A stretch of DNA of 64,000 nucleotides, taken from assembly GCA_030068075.1 (NCBI GenBank), contig CM057826.1:96213804-96277803 (forward strand), read 5' to 3'. The position numbers were made by a program, and so were the translations under genes. This document shows, piece after piece, positions 1 through 10,523 of the stretch (the first letter of the stretch is position 1; each line of letters opens with the position of its first letter). Under the pieces are notes generated by a model that was not told where the DNA came from, did no database searches, and saw only the letters and a list, made by a program, of their open reading frames with translations. The DNA is from Paguma larvata. Taxonomy: Eukaryota > Chordata > Mammalia > Carnivora > Viverridae.

Positions 1-744
1 CATTCTCTTTGGTGGGCAGGAGAAAGAAGATTGGTGAGGTCGGTCTCTAAACAAAGTACAGAAAAAGTTGAGTTGCTCTTTAAGATGAAATGAACAATTT
101 CAAATCACTTCCTCAGGCTGAGTACATTCTCTGGGTATGATTTGTAATTGTCTTCATAAAGCCTAAATACTTGACTTTCAGGTAAAAAACCCTGATCAAG
201 TTCTTGGATGGACACTGCACACTAAGGTTAAGATAAGAACTCTGTGTCCAACTGAGTAACCATCCCCACAGAACAGCCTCTTAAACTGCTGTCTTGAAAC
301 CCCCAACACCTCAGGTCCCAGCCATCCTGGCTTAAAGGACCTGTATCTTGACAAACCTTGGAACTATATTCAACACTTCCAAAAAGACATTCAGTTACAG
401 TGTTTAAAACGAGGAATCTTGGAAAGGAAACCCTGCACACATAAAAGCCCTCTTGTTTCCCCAGTAACTCACAGGAAATATTCCAATAAGGAAGATCCAC
501 CACCCAACTCCCTCTTCACCTTCCACTCACCCAGAGCGCACGGAGAAGGGCTGCAACTTCACCTAAGGAACACTCGGGTGGAAGGGCTGCTTACCTCGTT
601 ACTCTCACAGGAAGAGCTGCGTCCTGATATCCCAACACACGTATGATTGCCATGAAATCCACCCTACCACAGGTTATAACTCGCACTTGTAACAAGCTGG
701 CATTGCTATTAGTAGTGGCTAAGCATCTGTGGTCAGATACTAGT

Positions 745-880
745 CCAGGGGCAGCACCTGTATTTTCTCATTTAAGCCTTACTAGGAAGTATTAGATGAT
801 ACTCCCAACTCCACCATTTTGCACAAAGGAAAACACAACTGAATAACCTGCTTGATGTTCAGAAGCCAGATCATGGAAGG
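745..880 (+). repeat. MIR-like SINE relic
   Basis: The stretch runs from a 'tgtattttctcatttaagcctta' type segment through 'gatgatactccca' to a divergent 'caaaggaaaacacaactgaataacctgcttg', which follows the order of the MIR core and 3' half. It is very diverged, so the family call rests on the word order only. Confidence 0.4.
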
Positions 881-1289
881 GCTGAGGTTTTAGCAGAGGC
901 TGCCCATAGCTGGTGTGTGTCATCAAGACATGCCTGTGCATGTGGGTCATAAATCATCTTAAGGACGTTACGAGACAGGTCAGCCACGTGGAAGAGAGCT
1001 CATTTCAAGGTAATGCTTCCCATTTTACACTTTTCCATCACACATAGCTGGAGAGAACTCTCGATCAGCAGCCCAAAGATGAAATAGGTAAGTGTTCCGT
1101 TGTGTAAGGGTAGTGGGTATTCTATAGTGTGACAGGTGAGAGAATTTACCTACCAGACTTCTGACTGCCTGACCAAGTGTCCATCAGACAAGTTATGTGA
1201 GCTCTCTGTGCTGCTACTCTCTCAGGTATGCAAATGGGAAAATAGACTCCTGACTCCTAGCAATGTCCCTCTCAGTGGTCACTGGAATG

Positions 1290-1505
1290 CACAAATTGTG
1301 CTCAGCTCACAGCTGCATCCCCAGCACCTACAACAGTGTCAGGCACTCAACAAATATTGGAGTGCAATTATATACAAGTACACTCCTTGAGATCGGGGTT
1401 TTTTTTTCTCTTTGCCTTTTTAGCTACTGCTGTGTCGCCAGTGCTTAGAACGCTGCCTGCCATAAAGTGAGCACTCACATGTTTACAGAACGAATAAGTA
1501 AGTGA
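1290..1505 (+). repeat. L2-type LINE 3' end relic, possibly duplicated
   Basis: Two segments resemble the L2 3' end: 'cccagcacctacaacagtgtcaggcactcaacaaatatt' near 1320-1360, and 'actccttgagatcgggg...gtgtcgccagtgcttagaacgctgcctgcc' at 1381-1462, followed by 'gaacgaataagtaagtgag'. The repeated 3'-end words suggest two neighbouring fragments. The short open frames across it are not genes. Confidence 0.5.
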
Positions 1506-2940
1506 GCCTGCAGGGCTCTCATCTACCTGCCTAGACAGCGCCTTGGGTTTGGATCCACAGCCTCTCCCGCCTTTGTCACGGGGTCACGAAGAGGAAACCT
1601 CTCCACCCTGTTGTGAAATGCCGTTTCAGCCCACAGGAAAGGATTCTGCCTTCTGTCCCTTGAGACGAGAACTCAAGCTCTAGTCCCAACTCCCCGTTTC
1701 CTTGTTAATGAAAATGTGGCACATAATTAATGGAGAGAAGGTAACAAAGTAAGGGACTATTTAACACAGAGGTCGAGACGGTTAGCAAATCACACAGGGT
1801 TTTGTTTTTAAACTACAGAAGAATGTAAAAGAAAATGGAGTCATAGCATGGTCAACGGTACTACAATGGTTCTGTTTATTGTCTATGCCCCACGGACTCT
1901 AAGCAGTCATCAACCTGTCAAACAACATCAAAAGGCAGAACAGGGTGTGTGGCAAGGTGCAGGTGTTCTGAATATTCAAGACGACCATGAGGAGTTTTAA
2001 AAACACCTGCCTTCCCCAGCTTGCAGCATCAGCATTACTGTACTAATGGATGGAGAGGACCCATGTGATAGTGAAAAAGGAAGGAAATACAGTCCAGAAA
2101 GATGGAAACAGTAGAAATGAGGAAGAAACATCCCCAAGTTCCTTCCGCAGACCACCTCCATGAGATGGTCTAAGCGCCGTTAAAAGGGGATTCTTGCATG
2201 AACCATCTAGAGAACTATTAAATAAGGTCAGACTCGGGTCTTGACTGCAACAAGTCAACAGAAACTGACAAACATTTAACGTACTCTCGATCTCCGGAAT
2301 GCCTGAAGGTCTCATAGAGTGCATTTTTTAACCTATTTGGTCCAAGAATCCTTATTTAGCAAAGCATCTTCCAAAATTGGTCTTTTTACAACACTCCTTA
2401 GGAAATCATAGAATAGGAGATCAAATATGGATGAAGGTAGCAAGGGACAAACAAGTGTCAGTTGGTAGATTAATAAATACTAATCATTAGCTTATTCATC
2501 TCAGCATATTAAAAATGAGAAGGCTTTTTGGCTATTTATTTAGTTCATTTGGAATAACATCCCATCCTGCTGGGAGTACGATTACAGTCACGAAACTATG
2601 GAAACATAATTGGCTCAGAGACGGTGATGACAGCATTTATCACACTAATGGGACTGCAAAGCTGATCTCCAGCATAATGTTGTCATCTTTTAATCAATGG
2701 CAGCCACAGATACAAGCTTGGAGCCTCCCACTCTGCCACCCACCGCCCCAGGAGGAAGAGAAACACAATCTTTTAAGAATCTCCTAGTAGATCACAAAGG
2801 GAAGGTTTACTCTTGGAGTTTAAAGAAAAAGGAAAAGAAGCCTACTTTTACATTCAAAATATTTTCTTCTTCCAGTTGAGGGGCCTCCAGGTTTAAGAAT
2901 GGACAAAAACTAATGAAGTAGTTCCACCTTCGATGAATAT

Positions 2941-2953
2941 TGCCCTCTGCTGG
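2941..2953 (-). promoter_or_regulatory. candidate CTCF-binding core
   Basis: Read on the minus strand the 13-mer is CCAGCAGAGGGCA, which fits the central CTCF motif (CCASYAGRKGGCR) at every position. The flanking positions fit less well. It is not inside a repeat that I can recognise. A 13-bp match in 64 kb can arise by chance, so occupancy is only a possibility. Confidence 0.35.
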
Positions 2954-3039
2954 AACGTGCAGACAGTTTCTAATTTGTCCTCCAAGAATATACTAATCAA
3001 GCATTGCCTAAAAATACACGCTAATTTTTTGGAGTTGGA

Positions 3040-3112
3040 GCGCTTGAGTTTCTGTCCAAATTCTTTCACTTATTGGTTGCATGACCTCAGGTAACTTACC
3101 TTGGCTGCTCCT
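3040..3112 (+). repeat. MIR-like SINE relic
   Basis: The words 'gagtttctgtccaaattc', 'cacttattggttgcatgacctcaggtaacttacc' follow the MIR core ('tgactttgggcaagttactt'). It is short and diverged. Confidence 0.45.
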
Positions 3113-3520
3113 AGGCCCACCAAACTCAACCCATATACAACGGAGTCACTTTTTTTTTGTCACAAAGCTGCTTCCTCTAAGGCCTGGCCCAGTTCGGAAC
3201 ACACAGGGACTGGAGGAATCGGCCTCCTCCTCCGTCACTGCCGACACCTACCTGACATCCCACACCCGTAGGGCGGTCCGCATCTGTCCCCGCCTCTCCA
3301 CTATCATCGGACTGCTGTGGTGCAGAGCCCTCCTCTGTATTACAGCAGCGACCACCCTTGCCTCCCACCCCTCCCATTCATTCTGGCATTCTCACAGAGT
3401 GACCTTTGGAAAGTAATAATCTAATTTGCTTGAAACAGCTCTCACAGCTGTCGGGGTGGAGGTCCCTGTTCCTTGCCTTGTGTACAAGCCATGTCCATAT
3501 GCCTCCCTCTCAAGTCTGTA

Positions 3521-3521
<1 letters not shown>

Positions 3522-3554
<33 letters not shown>
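3522..3554 (+). repeat. (CT)n/(CA)n microsatellite
   Basis: A CT run is followed directly by about eleven CA units within an otherwise non-repetitive stretch. The compound dinucleotide tract is likely variable in length between individuals. Confidence 0.85.
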
Positions 3555-3639
3555 GCAGACTCATACACACGAAATCACAGGACCACAAAATGATCTGCAT
3601 TTCCCTCGATTCATCCTGTGGTTCACAACTCTGTATTGC

Positions 3640-3870
3640 GTATATTTCCACTGTCTCAAATTCTCTTCCCTCCATTTGATCACAGCTCCAGAGTCACCTC
3701 CTCCAGGAAGCTTTCCCTGATAACAAGTCTGAAGCCACAGAGTTCTCAGGGACTATTGGCATGTGACTACTCTTTTGCTTATCATAATGAGCTGGGGCAA
3801 CATGTTTGTCTGCCCCAATTCCCACTGTCGAACTCTTTAGGGCAAGAATTCAAACACTTAGTCAGACTCT
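3640..3870 (+). repeat. L2-type LINE relic
   Basis: The order 'cacagctccagagtcacctcctccaggaagctttccctgataac' then 'gtttgtctgccccaattcccact' and 'ctctttagggcaagaattc' follows the L2 3' region. Diverged and without its terminal simple repeat. Confidence 0.5.
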
Positions 3871-4528
3871 ACTTTGTTCTAAATTCGTTTAAATGTGGAT
3901 TAGAAGAGAAGAAAAACATACAAGGAAATATCACAAGGAAAAAGCAAAGGTGAAAGCTTAATAAATAAGGGTAATACAAAAATGAATTCAGCAGTACCCT
4001 ACATATTTGCAGGTCACACCCTTAGCTCCAAGTTTTTGTTTTTGTTTTCTTCAACAAGCTTCAAAAACCAAACAAAAAAAAAACCCTGCTAAGTTACTGT
4101 TAGAGTAGTAAAAGCACGTCAAATGCTCAGAAGAAGCCGGCATTCGTGAAACAAGAAAGCAGTTTTCCTACAGGTCTTCAGGAGAAAGCATAAAGTACCC
4201 ACCGCCTCCTTAGACAGACGGGACAAGCCTCGGCTCCTTGGTGCCACCAGCACAGCATCTCCAGGACACATGAGTGAGGGCACCTCCACAGGGGCCCCGG
4301 CAGGTCCAGCTGGAGCAGGAAGCTCAGCTGGTCAGCTTAACCCAAGAGTGTGCAATATGGCTGGGCACACAGACTTCCAACAACTTGCTACAAAACTTCC
4401 TCATCCAAGACTACTTTTTCACAAAAATGGAGGCAAAGAGTTTAAGATTTTTAACACCTGACAAATACCTACAACAATGTAACTAGTCTAAGTGGCCAGT
4501 TACAAGCAGAATTAAAAATATTAACCAG

Positions 4529-4757
4529 AGGGTGTCTGCATGGCTCAGCCTGCTCAGCATCCAACTTTGGCTCGGGTCATGATCTCGTGGTTCATGGGTT
4601 CGAACACTGCATCGGGCTCTATGCTGACAGCTTGGAGCCTGTGGCCTGCTTCTGATTCTGTGTCTCCCTCTCTCTCTCTGCCCTTCCCTCTCTGCCTCCC
4701 TCCCTCCCTCTCTCTCTCTATCTCTATCTCTCAAAAATGAATACGCTTAAGAAAAAA
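4529..4757 (+). mobile_element. Carnivore tRNA-Lys SINE (felid SINEC type), full length
   Basis: It has a diverged tRNA-like head ('catggctcagcctgctcagcat'), the 'gggttcgaa' B-box region, the 'tgctgacagcttggagcc' middle, a long CT-rich tract and a degenerate A-rich tail. The flank 'tattaaccag' occurs at 4519-4528 and again at 4781-4790, as expected for a target-site duplication. It is antisense to ARHGEF28. Confidence 0.88.
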
Positions 4758-5132
4758 ATTCTTTTAATTAGAAAAATACGTATTAACCAGTAGTCAATGA
4801 TAGTGGCTTAGGGGCAAGGGTCTTGTCCTAGCTTTTCTCCCTAATGCCAGCATCTAATACATTAGTTTTCAGCACTATCAGACTATTGTTCCCTTGCATC
4901 ACAGATATTTTGTAATGACCCTCCACTATCCTGAAATTAAATAATGTAATCGTATCCCCAAATATATTTAACCCTATCCTCACACCTAATTTCAAAAAAA
5001 TAAAAAAGAAATAGAAAGCAAAAAGAAAGAGTTGGTTTCCACTGTGCTTCACTACCTACTTGAACCACCAGTTAACGTGTTAGTTCTGAGCACTCTCTGG
5101 GTTCCTCAGTGTGGGGGAAGGAGCTTGCATAC

Positions 5133-5205
5133 CTTCTTCAGTTTCCGCAGCACTGGAGGGCATGTCTCGTCTTTCCTCTGGTCTGGCTTCTTGATCTTCA
5201 AGAGT
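5133..5205 (-). CDS. ARHGEF28: ARHGEF28 coding exon (residues about 281-305)
   Basis: This is the fifth and last coding exon seen here, 73 nt long. It encodes a glutamate- and arginine-rich linker: TLEDQEARPEERRDMP, then SSAAETEE. This matches the human segment between the ankyrin-like region and the low-complexity middle of this RhoA-specific exchange factor. The acceptor is a T-rich tract ending TTTACTAG just above 5205; the donor is GAAG|GTATGC at 5132. It begins in phase 0, agreeing with the end of the exon at 10343, and leaves one base of the next codon. It is short and its sequence is less constrained than the upstream exons, but splice sites, phase and peptide agree. The match to human is from memory, not an alignment. 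Confidence 0.93.
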
Positions 5206-5951
5206 CTAGTAAATAAAGAAAAAAAAATCACTGAAAACAACTAGAGGCTTCAGATATGTGACAAGGAGATGGAAATCACAATCACGGGTCTCGAACAGAG
5301 ACAGGCCACACACAGCCTGGGGAGTTCTGGAAAGACAGGGTGGGTAATACACAGAGGAATTGCCGCTAGGAATACACAGAGGCAGCACCCCGAGAAGATG
5401 ATGAGAGACACTGGGGGAACCCAGGGGCATGGGGTGCAAGTGTCCCTGCCACTAATTCTCTACTGCTCGCTTCTCTAAGTCACAACCAGAAGGTCCTCAG
5501 GAAATTGATGCATGAACCAAAAAGGGGACAGAAGAACAGAAAATATTAAAAATGTAAAGAAGAGCCACTGTTTATGCATGTGCCCATCCTGACCAACCTC
5601 TACCCTTGCCATAAGACACAGGGGTCCTGGGGACAGGACCCCCATCAGAGGGAGGGCCCAGGACGACCACTGGCCTTGGGCTGCAAGCCACCATATGCTG
5701 GTGCAGGCTGCCCAGGCTGAGCTCAAGCTGGTGGCCTTAGAGAGTAGTTGCCCTCCTGGAGCCTCTGCATTTTCTTAACAAATGGATACCCCGGGGCCAG
5801 TGAAATGTGAAGAGCCACAGAATTATGTGCTGACATGTCAAATGGTAAAAGACCCAACACTGGAGCAACCCATGTTCCAAAACAAACACACGAGCAAACC
5901 TGGGCAGGCAACCCTACAACTGGCCCAGACCTCTGACCCCTCACGGGCATT

Positions 5952-6169
5952 TTAATTTTTTTAATATTTTTTTTTTGAGAGAAAGAGAGAGAGAGATGAG
6001 TGGGGGAGGGACAGACAGGGAGGTAGACCGGATTTCACAGAATCCGAAGCAGGCTCCAGGCTCTGAGTTGTCAGCGCAGAACCCGACGTGGGGCTCTAAC
6101 CCACGGACCACTAGATCATGACCTGAGCTGAAGTCGGATGTTTAACCAACTGAGTCACCCAGGCGCCCC
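5952..6169 (-). mobile_element. Carnivore tRNA-Lys SINE, full length
   Basis: The plus strand shows the reverse form: a T-rich tail complement, a GA-rich tract, 'gaagcaggctccaggctctgag', then the head ending 'cacccaggcgcccc'. It has the same orientation as ARHGEF28. Moderate divergence from the younger copies. Confidence 0.9.
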
Positions 6170-7421
6170 ATCATACACATGTTATTAACTAAACTCAGTG
6201 TATCAAATGCCTTGCCCTTGACTATTTCAGAAGAACATCCTGCAGCTGGAACAAAAACCCATGAAAATATACACACTTAATCAAACCACGAAGGGAGCAG
6301 GGAGCAAGCACCCAGTTATCTGCCCTCCATAGCTGTCAACTCCTGCCAGCCTTATCCCCAAGATACAGTATTCTCTCTTCTAGGGCCCACCATGGAATTA
6401 AAGGGTGGACCAGATAAAGTACATACAGGGAGGGGCTAAGGAAATGGGATCAAGAGTGGCTAGGGTCGTAGGATATCTCACCGTACAGGCTAAAGGCCAA
6501 ACACAACCAAGCACCCGCCCATGTGATTACCCGGGTTAGCCCCAACACTGAAATCCTAGTCCTTCTGTGAGGGCAGCCGGCAAGTCTATCTGAAAGGGCA
6601 TCAGGCAATGTTGGTTTCTGATTACAAAGCAAAACCTGAAGTACTTTTTTTTTGTAAATGGCACGTATTAAAACAATTTTTATTCTCCTAAGCAAATTTC
6701 AATGCAATTTTAGAACTTTAATTTTCTAGCTGAAATTATTACTAATGTTAGCCAAGTTCTAGAACTAATTCTCAACCTTCTGATTAACAGCCAAAACTCT
6801 GTCGTAAGGAGAAAATTAAAGAATATTTGGAAAATATGGCCAAGATTTTGCCTATTATCTAATTTCCTCATATGTTTACTGTTTGGATATTTGGAACCAA
6901 CTTGGCATTTTTAAACACTTAATGTTTACTGCCAATTATCAGCCCGCCAGTGTCAGCTATAATACAGGGACTAAGATGAATCCTCTATAACTCTTAACAA
7001 GTATGGCGTCTGAATGGAATCACCTCCCGAATACCTCTTGTCTATGGTTACACAGACTCAGGTTTCTGCAGCAAGTTTTTATTGTTGTTGTTCTAGAAGG
7101 GCTGCAGATAACTAGGCACTGACCAAAGCCCAAGCCTCAAGATGCCCCCTTGCCAAGACTAGGGCTATGATTCAGTTCCTTGAGAATACATTAGTACCTC
7201 AAAGTCATTTCTACAGCTTTTATGTAAAAAGCAGATTTCCCACATCTAAGATTTAACAAAACATGAATACTTCATGATTATACATAATTTTATATTTGTT
7301 CCCCCAAATGATAAAGCTTTAGCAGGTACAACCTGTAACACTCATCACCTGTTTTCATTTAAAATAGCAACAAACCAGAAAGAAGTACCACTGAAAACTC
7401 TGAATTCAAGAATACTATGGA

Positions 7422-7636
7422 GGGGTGCCTAGGTGGCTCAGTCGGTTGAGCGTCTGACTTCGGCTCAGGTCATGATCTCGCAGTCTGTGAGTTCGAGTCC
7501 CATGTCGGGCTCTGTGCTGACAGCTCAGAGCCTGGAGCCTGCTTTGGATTCTGTGTCTCCCTCTCTCTCTGTCCCTCCCCCACTCATGCTCTGTCTCTCT
7601 CTGTCTCAAAAATAAATAAACATTTAAAAAAGAAAA
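7422..7636 (+). mobile_element. Young carnivore SINE with perfect 14-bp target duplication
   Basis: The full-length felid SINE begins 'ggggtgcctaggtggctcagtcggttgagcg'-like and ends in AAATAAATAAACATTTAAAAAAG. The flanking duplication aagaatactatgga is identical at 7408-7421 and 7637-7650. The A box (tggctcagtcgg) and B box (gagttcgagtccc) of the Pol III promoter are well kept. The perfect duplication argues for a recent insertion. Confidence 0.95.
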
Positions 7637-7684
7637 AAGAATACTATGGAAACATTTTGTAGCACAGGTAAGAATTAACTACTT

Positions 7685-8350
7685 TGGATGTCTATTAGGG
7701 TTCTGGACCCAATTCCAGGGTTTGTGATGAGGTGGGGGGTAAGGAGCAAATTCCCCGATACCACGCAAGACTGGCCTCCTCCACTTCAGAAGCCATTTGC
7801 AAGTCCAAGTTTTTATTTGTACTTCTGACCAAATGACTACAAATTGGAGGTTCCCACAACCTCCCCACCTTGGATTTGATTAATTTGCTAAAGTGGCTCT
7901 CCGACCTCAGAGAAACATTGTACCTACCAGATTACTGATATATTACAAAAGCATATGACTTGGGGACATAGAATAAGGTAAAGGCAAAGGGCAAAGAGCT
8001 TCCATTTTCTCACAGAGCACACCACTCGCAGCACGTCCCCGTGTTACCAACACACAAGCTCTCTGGAACCCGGACCTTTTGGGTTCTTATGGAGGCTTCA
8101 TTACATAGGCACGATTCATTAAATCATTGGCCACTGGTGAACTCCATCTCCTGCCTGCACCCCCCACACAGGTTAGAGGGTGGAAAGAAACAAAGTTCCA
8201 ACCCCATAATCACAGTCCCCAACCTCACCTACTTTCCAAAAGCCACCCCGTTAACGTAACAAAAGACACCTATATCATGGCCAGCTCTTCAAAATCCCAA
8301 AGGTTGTAGAAGCTGTGATCCAGGAAGCATGGACCAAGACTTTCTTATAA
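7685..8350 (+). mobile_element. Ancient ERVL-type LTR relic (family uncertain)
   Basis: The words 'ttggaggttcccacaacc', 'cattacataggcacgattcattaaatcattggccactggtgaact', 'aaagttccaaccc', 'aacgtaacaaaagacacctatatca' and 'tttcttataaatcacaataa' follow the order I associate with old mammalian ERVL-class LTRs. No open frames or clear ends are left. The family name and exact borders would need a library search. Confidence 0.45.
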
Positions 8351-9018
8351 ATCACAATAACCTCAAGAACCTCTGCTCTCTTCCCTTCCTGTTCCTCTGC
8401 TCACCACCCAGTCCCCCAGCTTCTATTCTTCTATCGATCCCTTCTCATAAAATGACAATCTTAAAGAAAATGATGAGCAATCTCCATGTAGCGTCTGTTA
8501 CTCTAAGTCCCCTACCATCAATTACTGAACACTGACATCTACTAATCCTACATCTTCCAGGTCCTCAGTATTATCCCAAATGTGTCATGAGAAATCATGA
8601 ATCCAGCCTCAGAAGTTGGTGGCTTTTTATAATGAATCAATGTTCATGATTTTCACTATACACAGGGTAGGCTCTGTCACTTCTAAGAGTTTTGTCACCA
8701 GGTGCCACGCAGTGATCAGAACACCACATCTAAGGACACACATGCTCCTGAGCTCTGCCCCTGCACAGGTGCAGGGAGCCAAGCATATCGGAAGCAATGC
8801 TGCTCTTCAAGGCCATGGCTTGGCCTGGTCAGAGTATCTATCCCTGGGGGCTCAGGTGAGAAGCCACAGGGATGGCTGATGGCTTTAGTATCTTTAAAAT
8901 GACAAGCACCCTTAAGCAAATGAGGAAATACTGTATGCCAGAAAATGATACAATTCCTAAAACCCAACAAAAGGATGTAGTTCATACTGAGGAGCATGTT
9001 TTATTTTATTTCTTTAAT

Positions 9019-9230
9019 TTTTTTCTATGTTTATTTATTTTTGAGAGAGAGAGAGACACAGAGTACAAGCAGGGGAAGGGCAGAGAGAAAAGAAGACACG
9101 GAATCTGAAGTAGGCTCCAGGCTCTGAGCTGTCAGCACAGAGCCCGAAGTGGGGCTCAAAGTCACGAACCACAAGATCCTGACCTGAGCTGAAGTCAGAT
9201 GCTTCACCAAATGAGCCACCCAGGCGCCCC
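9019..9230 (-). mobile_element. Carnivore tRNA-Lys SINE, full length
   Basis: Reverse-oriented copy: 'atgtttatttatttttgagagagagagag' through 'ggctccaggctctgagctgtcagcacagagcc' to 'gagccacccaggcgcccc'. The flanks share a T-rich duplication (about 9005-9018 and 9234-9246). The open frames on both strands inside it are SINE sequence, not genes. Confidence 0.92.
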
Positions 9231-9839
9231 ACGTTTTACTTCTTTAAATAAAACTCTATATGGACTAAGCCAAACATAATCTTTGATAGCAATGTATTTT
9301 TCCCCTAAATCTGCAGTTTAATTATATGAAGCAAACATTTTACAAAAGCCAAAACTATGATAAATGAAAGTATCATTTTTTAAAATTGTTTACTTTGTAA
9401 AGCCTATACAGTCTTGAAACTTGTATCTTGCTAATGGATTTGCCTGAGAACACAGGACATCGGGGCATCTGGTGAGTGAATCCATTATACCCTGGAGCAC
9501 TGTCAACTAGATAGATTCAAGCCTTTTACTCAAAACAACATTTCCTTCATAATAATTAAAAGATGTAAACATTCTTTATATTCTTTCAGATTCTACAAAA
9601 AATAAAAAATAAAGCTGAAACATTTTAAACTCTGACATGAGCATGCTATGATAAAAACTGGTGTTTGTGCCAGTCTTTGAAAAGGAACGGATTTCAAATG
9701 ACCATTCCCATTCAAGAACAATCTACATACTGGGACAACATTTAAGTACACCTAAGCCTTAAGGGAGCCCAGAAGTAGGTATTTTTCATGTATAACAACC
9801 CTAAATGCAATGGCTTTAAATAAGAATTAAGTAAAATCA

Positions 9840-10038
9840 GCGATGCCTAGGTGGCTCAATCGGTAAAGCACCCCAACTCTTGATTTCAGCTCAGGTCATG
9901 ATCTCTTGGTTCGTGGGATTAAGCCCCGCATCAGGCCCTGCACTAACAGTGTGGGCCTGCTTAGGATTCTCTCTCCCTCTCTCTCTGTCTCTCACCCCAC
10001 TCATGCACTCTCTCTCAAAATAAATAAACATTAAAAAA
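9840..10038 (+). mobile_element. Carnivore SINE (variant type) with 18-bp target duplication
   Basis: The head reads 'gatgcctaggtggctcaatcggtaaagca' and the middle lacks the usual 'ctgacagctcagagcctgg' block, having 'cactaacagtgtgggcctgcttagg' instead. The duplication aagaattaagtaaaatca is identical at 9822-9839 and 10039-10056. Confidence 0.93.
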
Positions 10039-10342
10039 AAGAATTAAGTAAAATCAATAGATGAATACAAAATATCCCATGTTAGACCATTAAAATCCAA
10101 CATTGGGGATGCTGGCTCCTGGAAAATAAATCCTCACAGAAATTTCCTTTTCTCCCTCCAAAATGTTATGCAATAATCTTCATTCTACCAATATAACACA
10201 GTTTCCAATTCCATGACCCCAAAGCTTCATTAGAAACAAATAAAGTGCTACCCTCCAAAACTCTGTTCCCAAAATAATGAGTTTGCCATCTGTACTCTCA
10301 AGGAGTGTCAGTTATTACACACCAGAATGAAGGGACACACAC

Positions 10343-10523
10343 CTGGATGAGAAAGGCTCTGTCCCAAAAGTATTTCCTGAAGAGTTTAATATCTCCCTCC
10401 AACAAATGCTCCGCTGTGTGGTTCAGCGTCAAGGTCAGCGTTTCTGATGCGTGAATATACCGCAAGAAGGCATCTTCGCTGAGCTGCGCTCGGGAAAAGC
10501 CTGGGGAGCGTCTGCCCTGGAAA
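10343..10523 (-). CDS. ARHGEF28: ARHGEF28 coding exon (residues about 220-280)
   Basis: The exon is 181 nt: one base completes the split Asn codon, then exactly sixty codons follow. The peptide starts FQGRRSPGFSRAQLSED, includes the hydroxy-rich YIHASETLTLTLNHTAEHLL and ends KLFRKYFWDRAFLIQ. This is the segment just after the ankyrin-like region in human ARHGEF28. The acceptor is TGACATTTCAG above 10523; the donor is CCAG|GTGTGT at 10342. No frameshift or stop is present. The function of this segment is not established; it lies well before the catalytic DH-PH module. The human comparison is from memory. Confidence 0.95.

Larger units (their letters stand above)
1..5132 (-). other. ARHGEF28: ARHGEF28 intron after the last visible exon (partial)
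   Basis: This is transcribed intron downstream of the 5205-5133 exon; its far end lies outside the window. I looked for the next coding exon, which in human continues after an acidic ETEE stretch, and found none. It holds weak MIR and L2 relics (about 745-880, 1290-1505, 3040-3112, 3640-3870), a CT and CA microsatellite near 3522-3554, a possible CTCF site at 2941-2953 and one SINE at 4529-4757. I recognise nothing in 1-740, 1510-2930 or 3880-4520. Open frames here are short and lack splice-site or codon support. Confidence 0.8.
5206..10342 (-). other. ARHGEF28: ARHGEF28 intron between exons 10343-10523 and 5133-5205
   Basis: This 5.1 kb intron contains four SINEs (5952-6169, 7422-7636, 9019-9230, 9840-10038) and an old LTR-like stretch at 7685-8350. 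I recognise nothing in 5210-5950, 6170-7405, 8360-9000 or 9250-9820. The gene runs right to left, so the donor is at 10342-10341 and the acceptor AG at 5207-5206. Confidence 0.9.

Noticed and set aside
7422..7500. tRNA genes in the heads of the SINEs
   Set aside because: The heads derive from tRNA-Lys and keep A and B boxes, but do not fold into a full cloverleaf with a proper anticodon stem, and they continue into SINE bodies.
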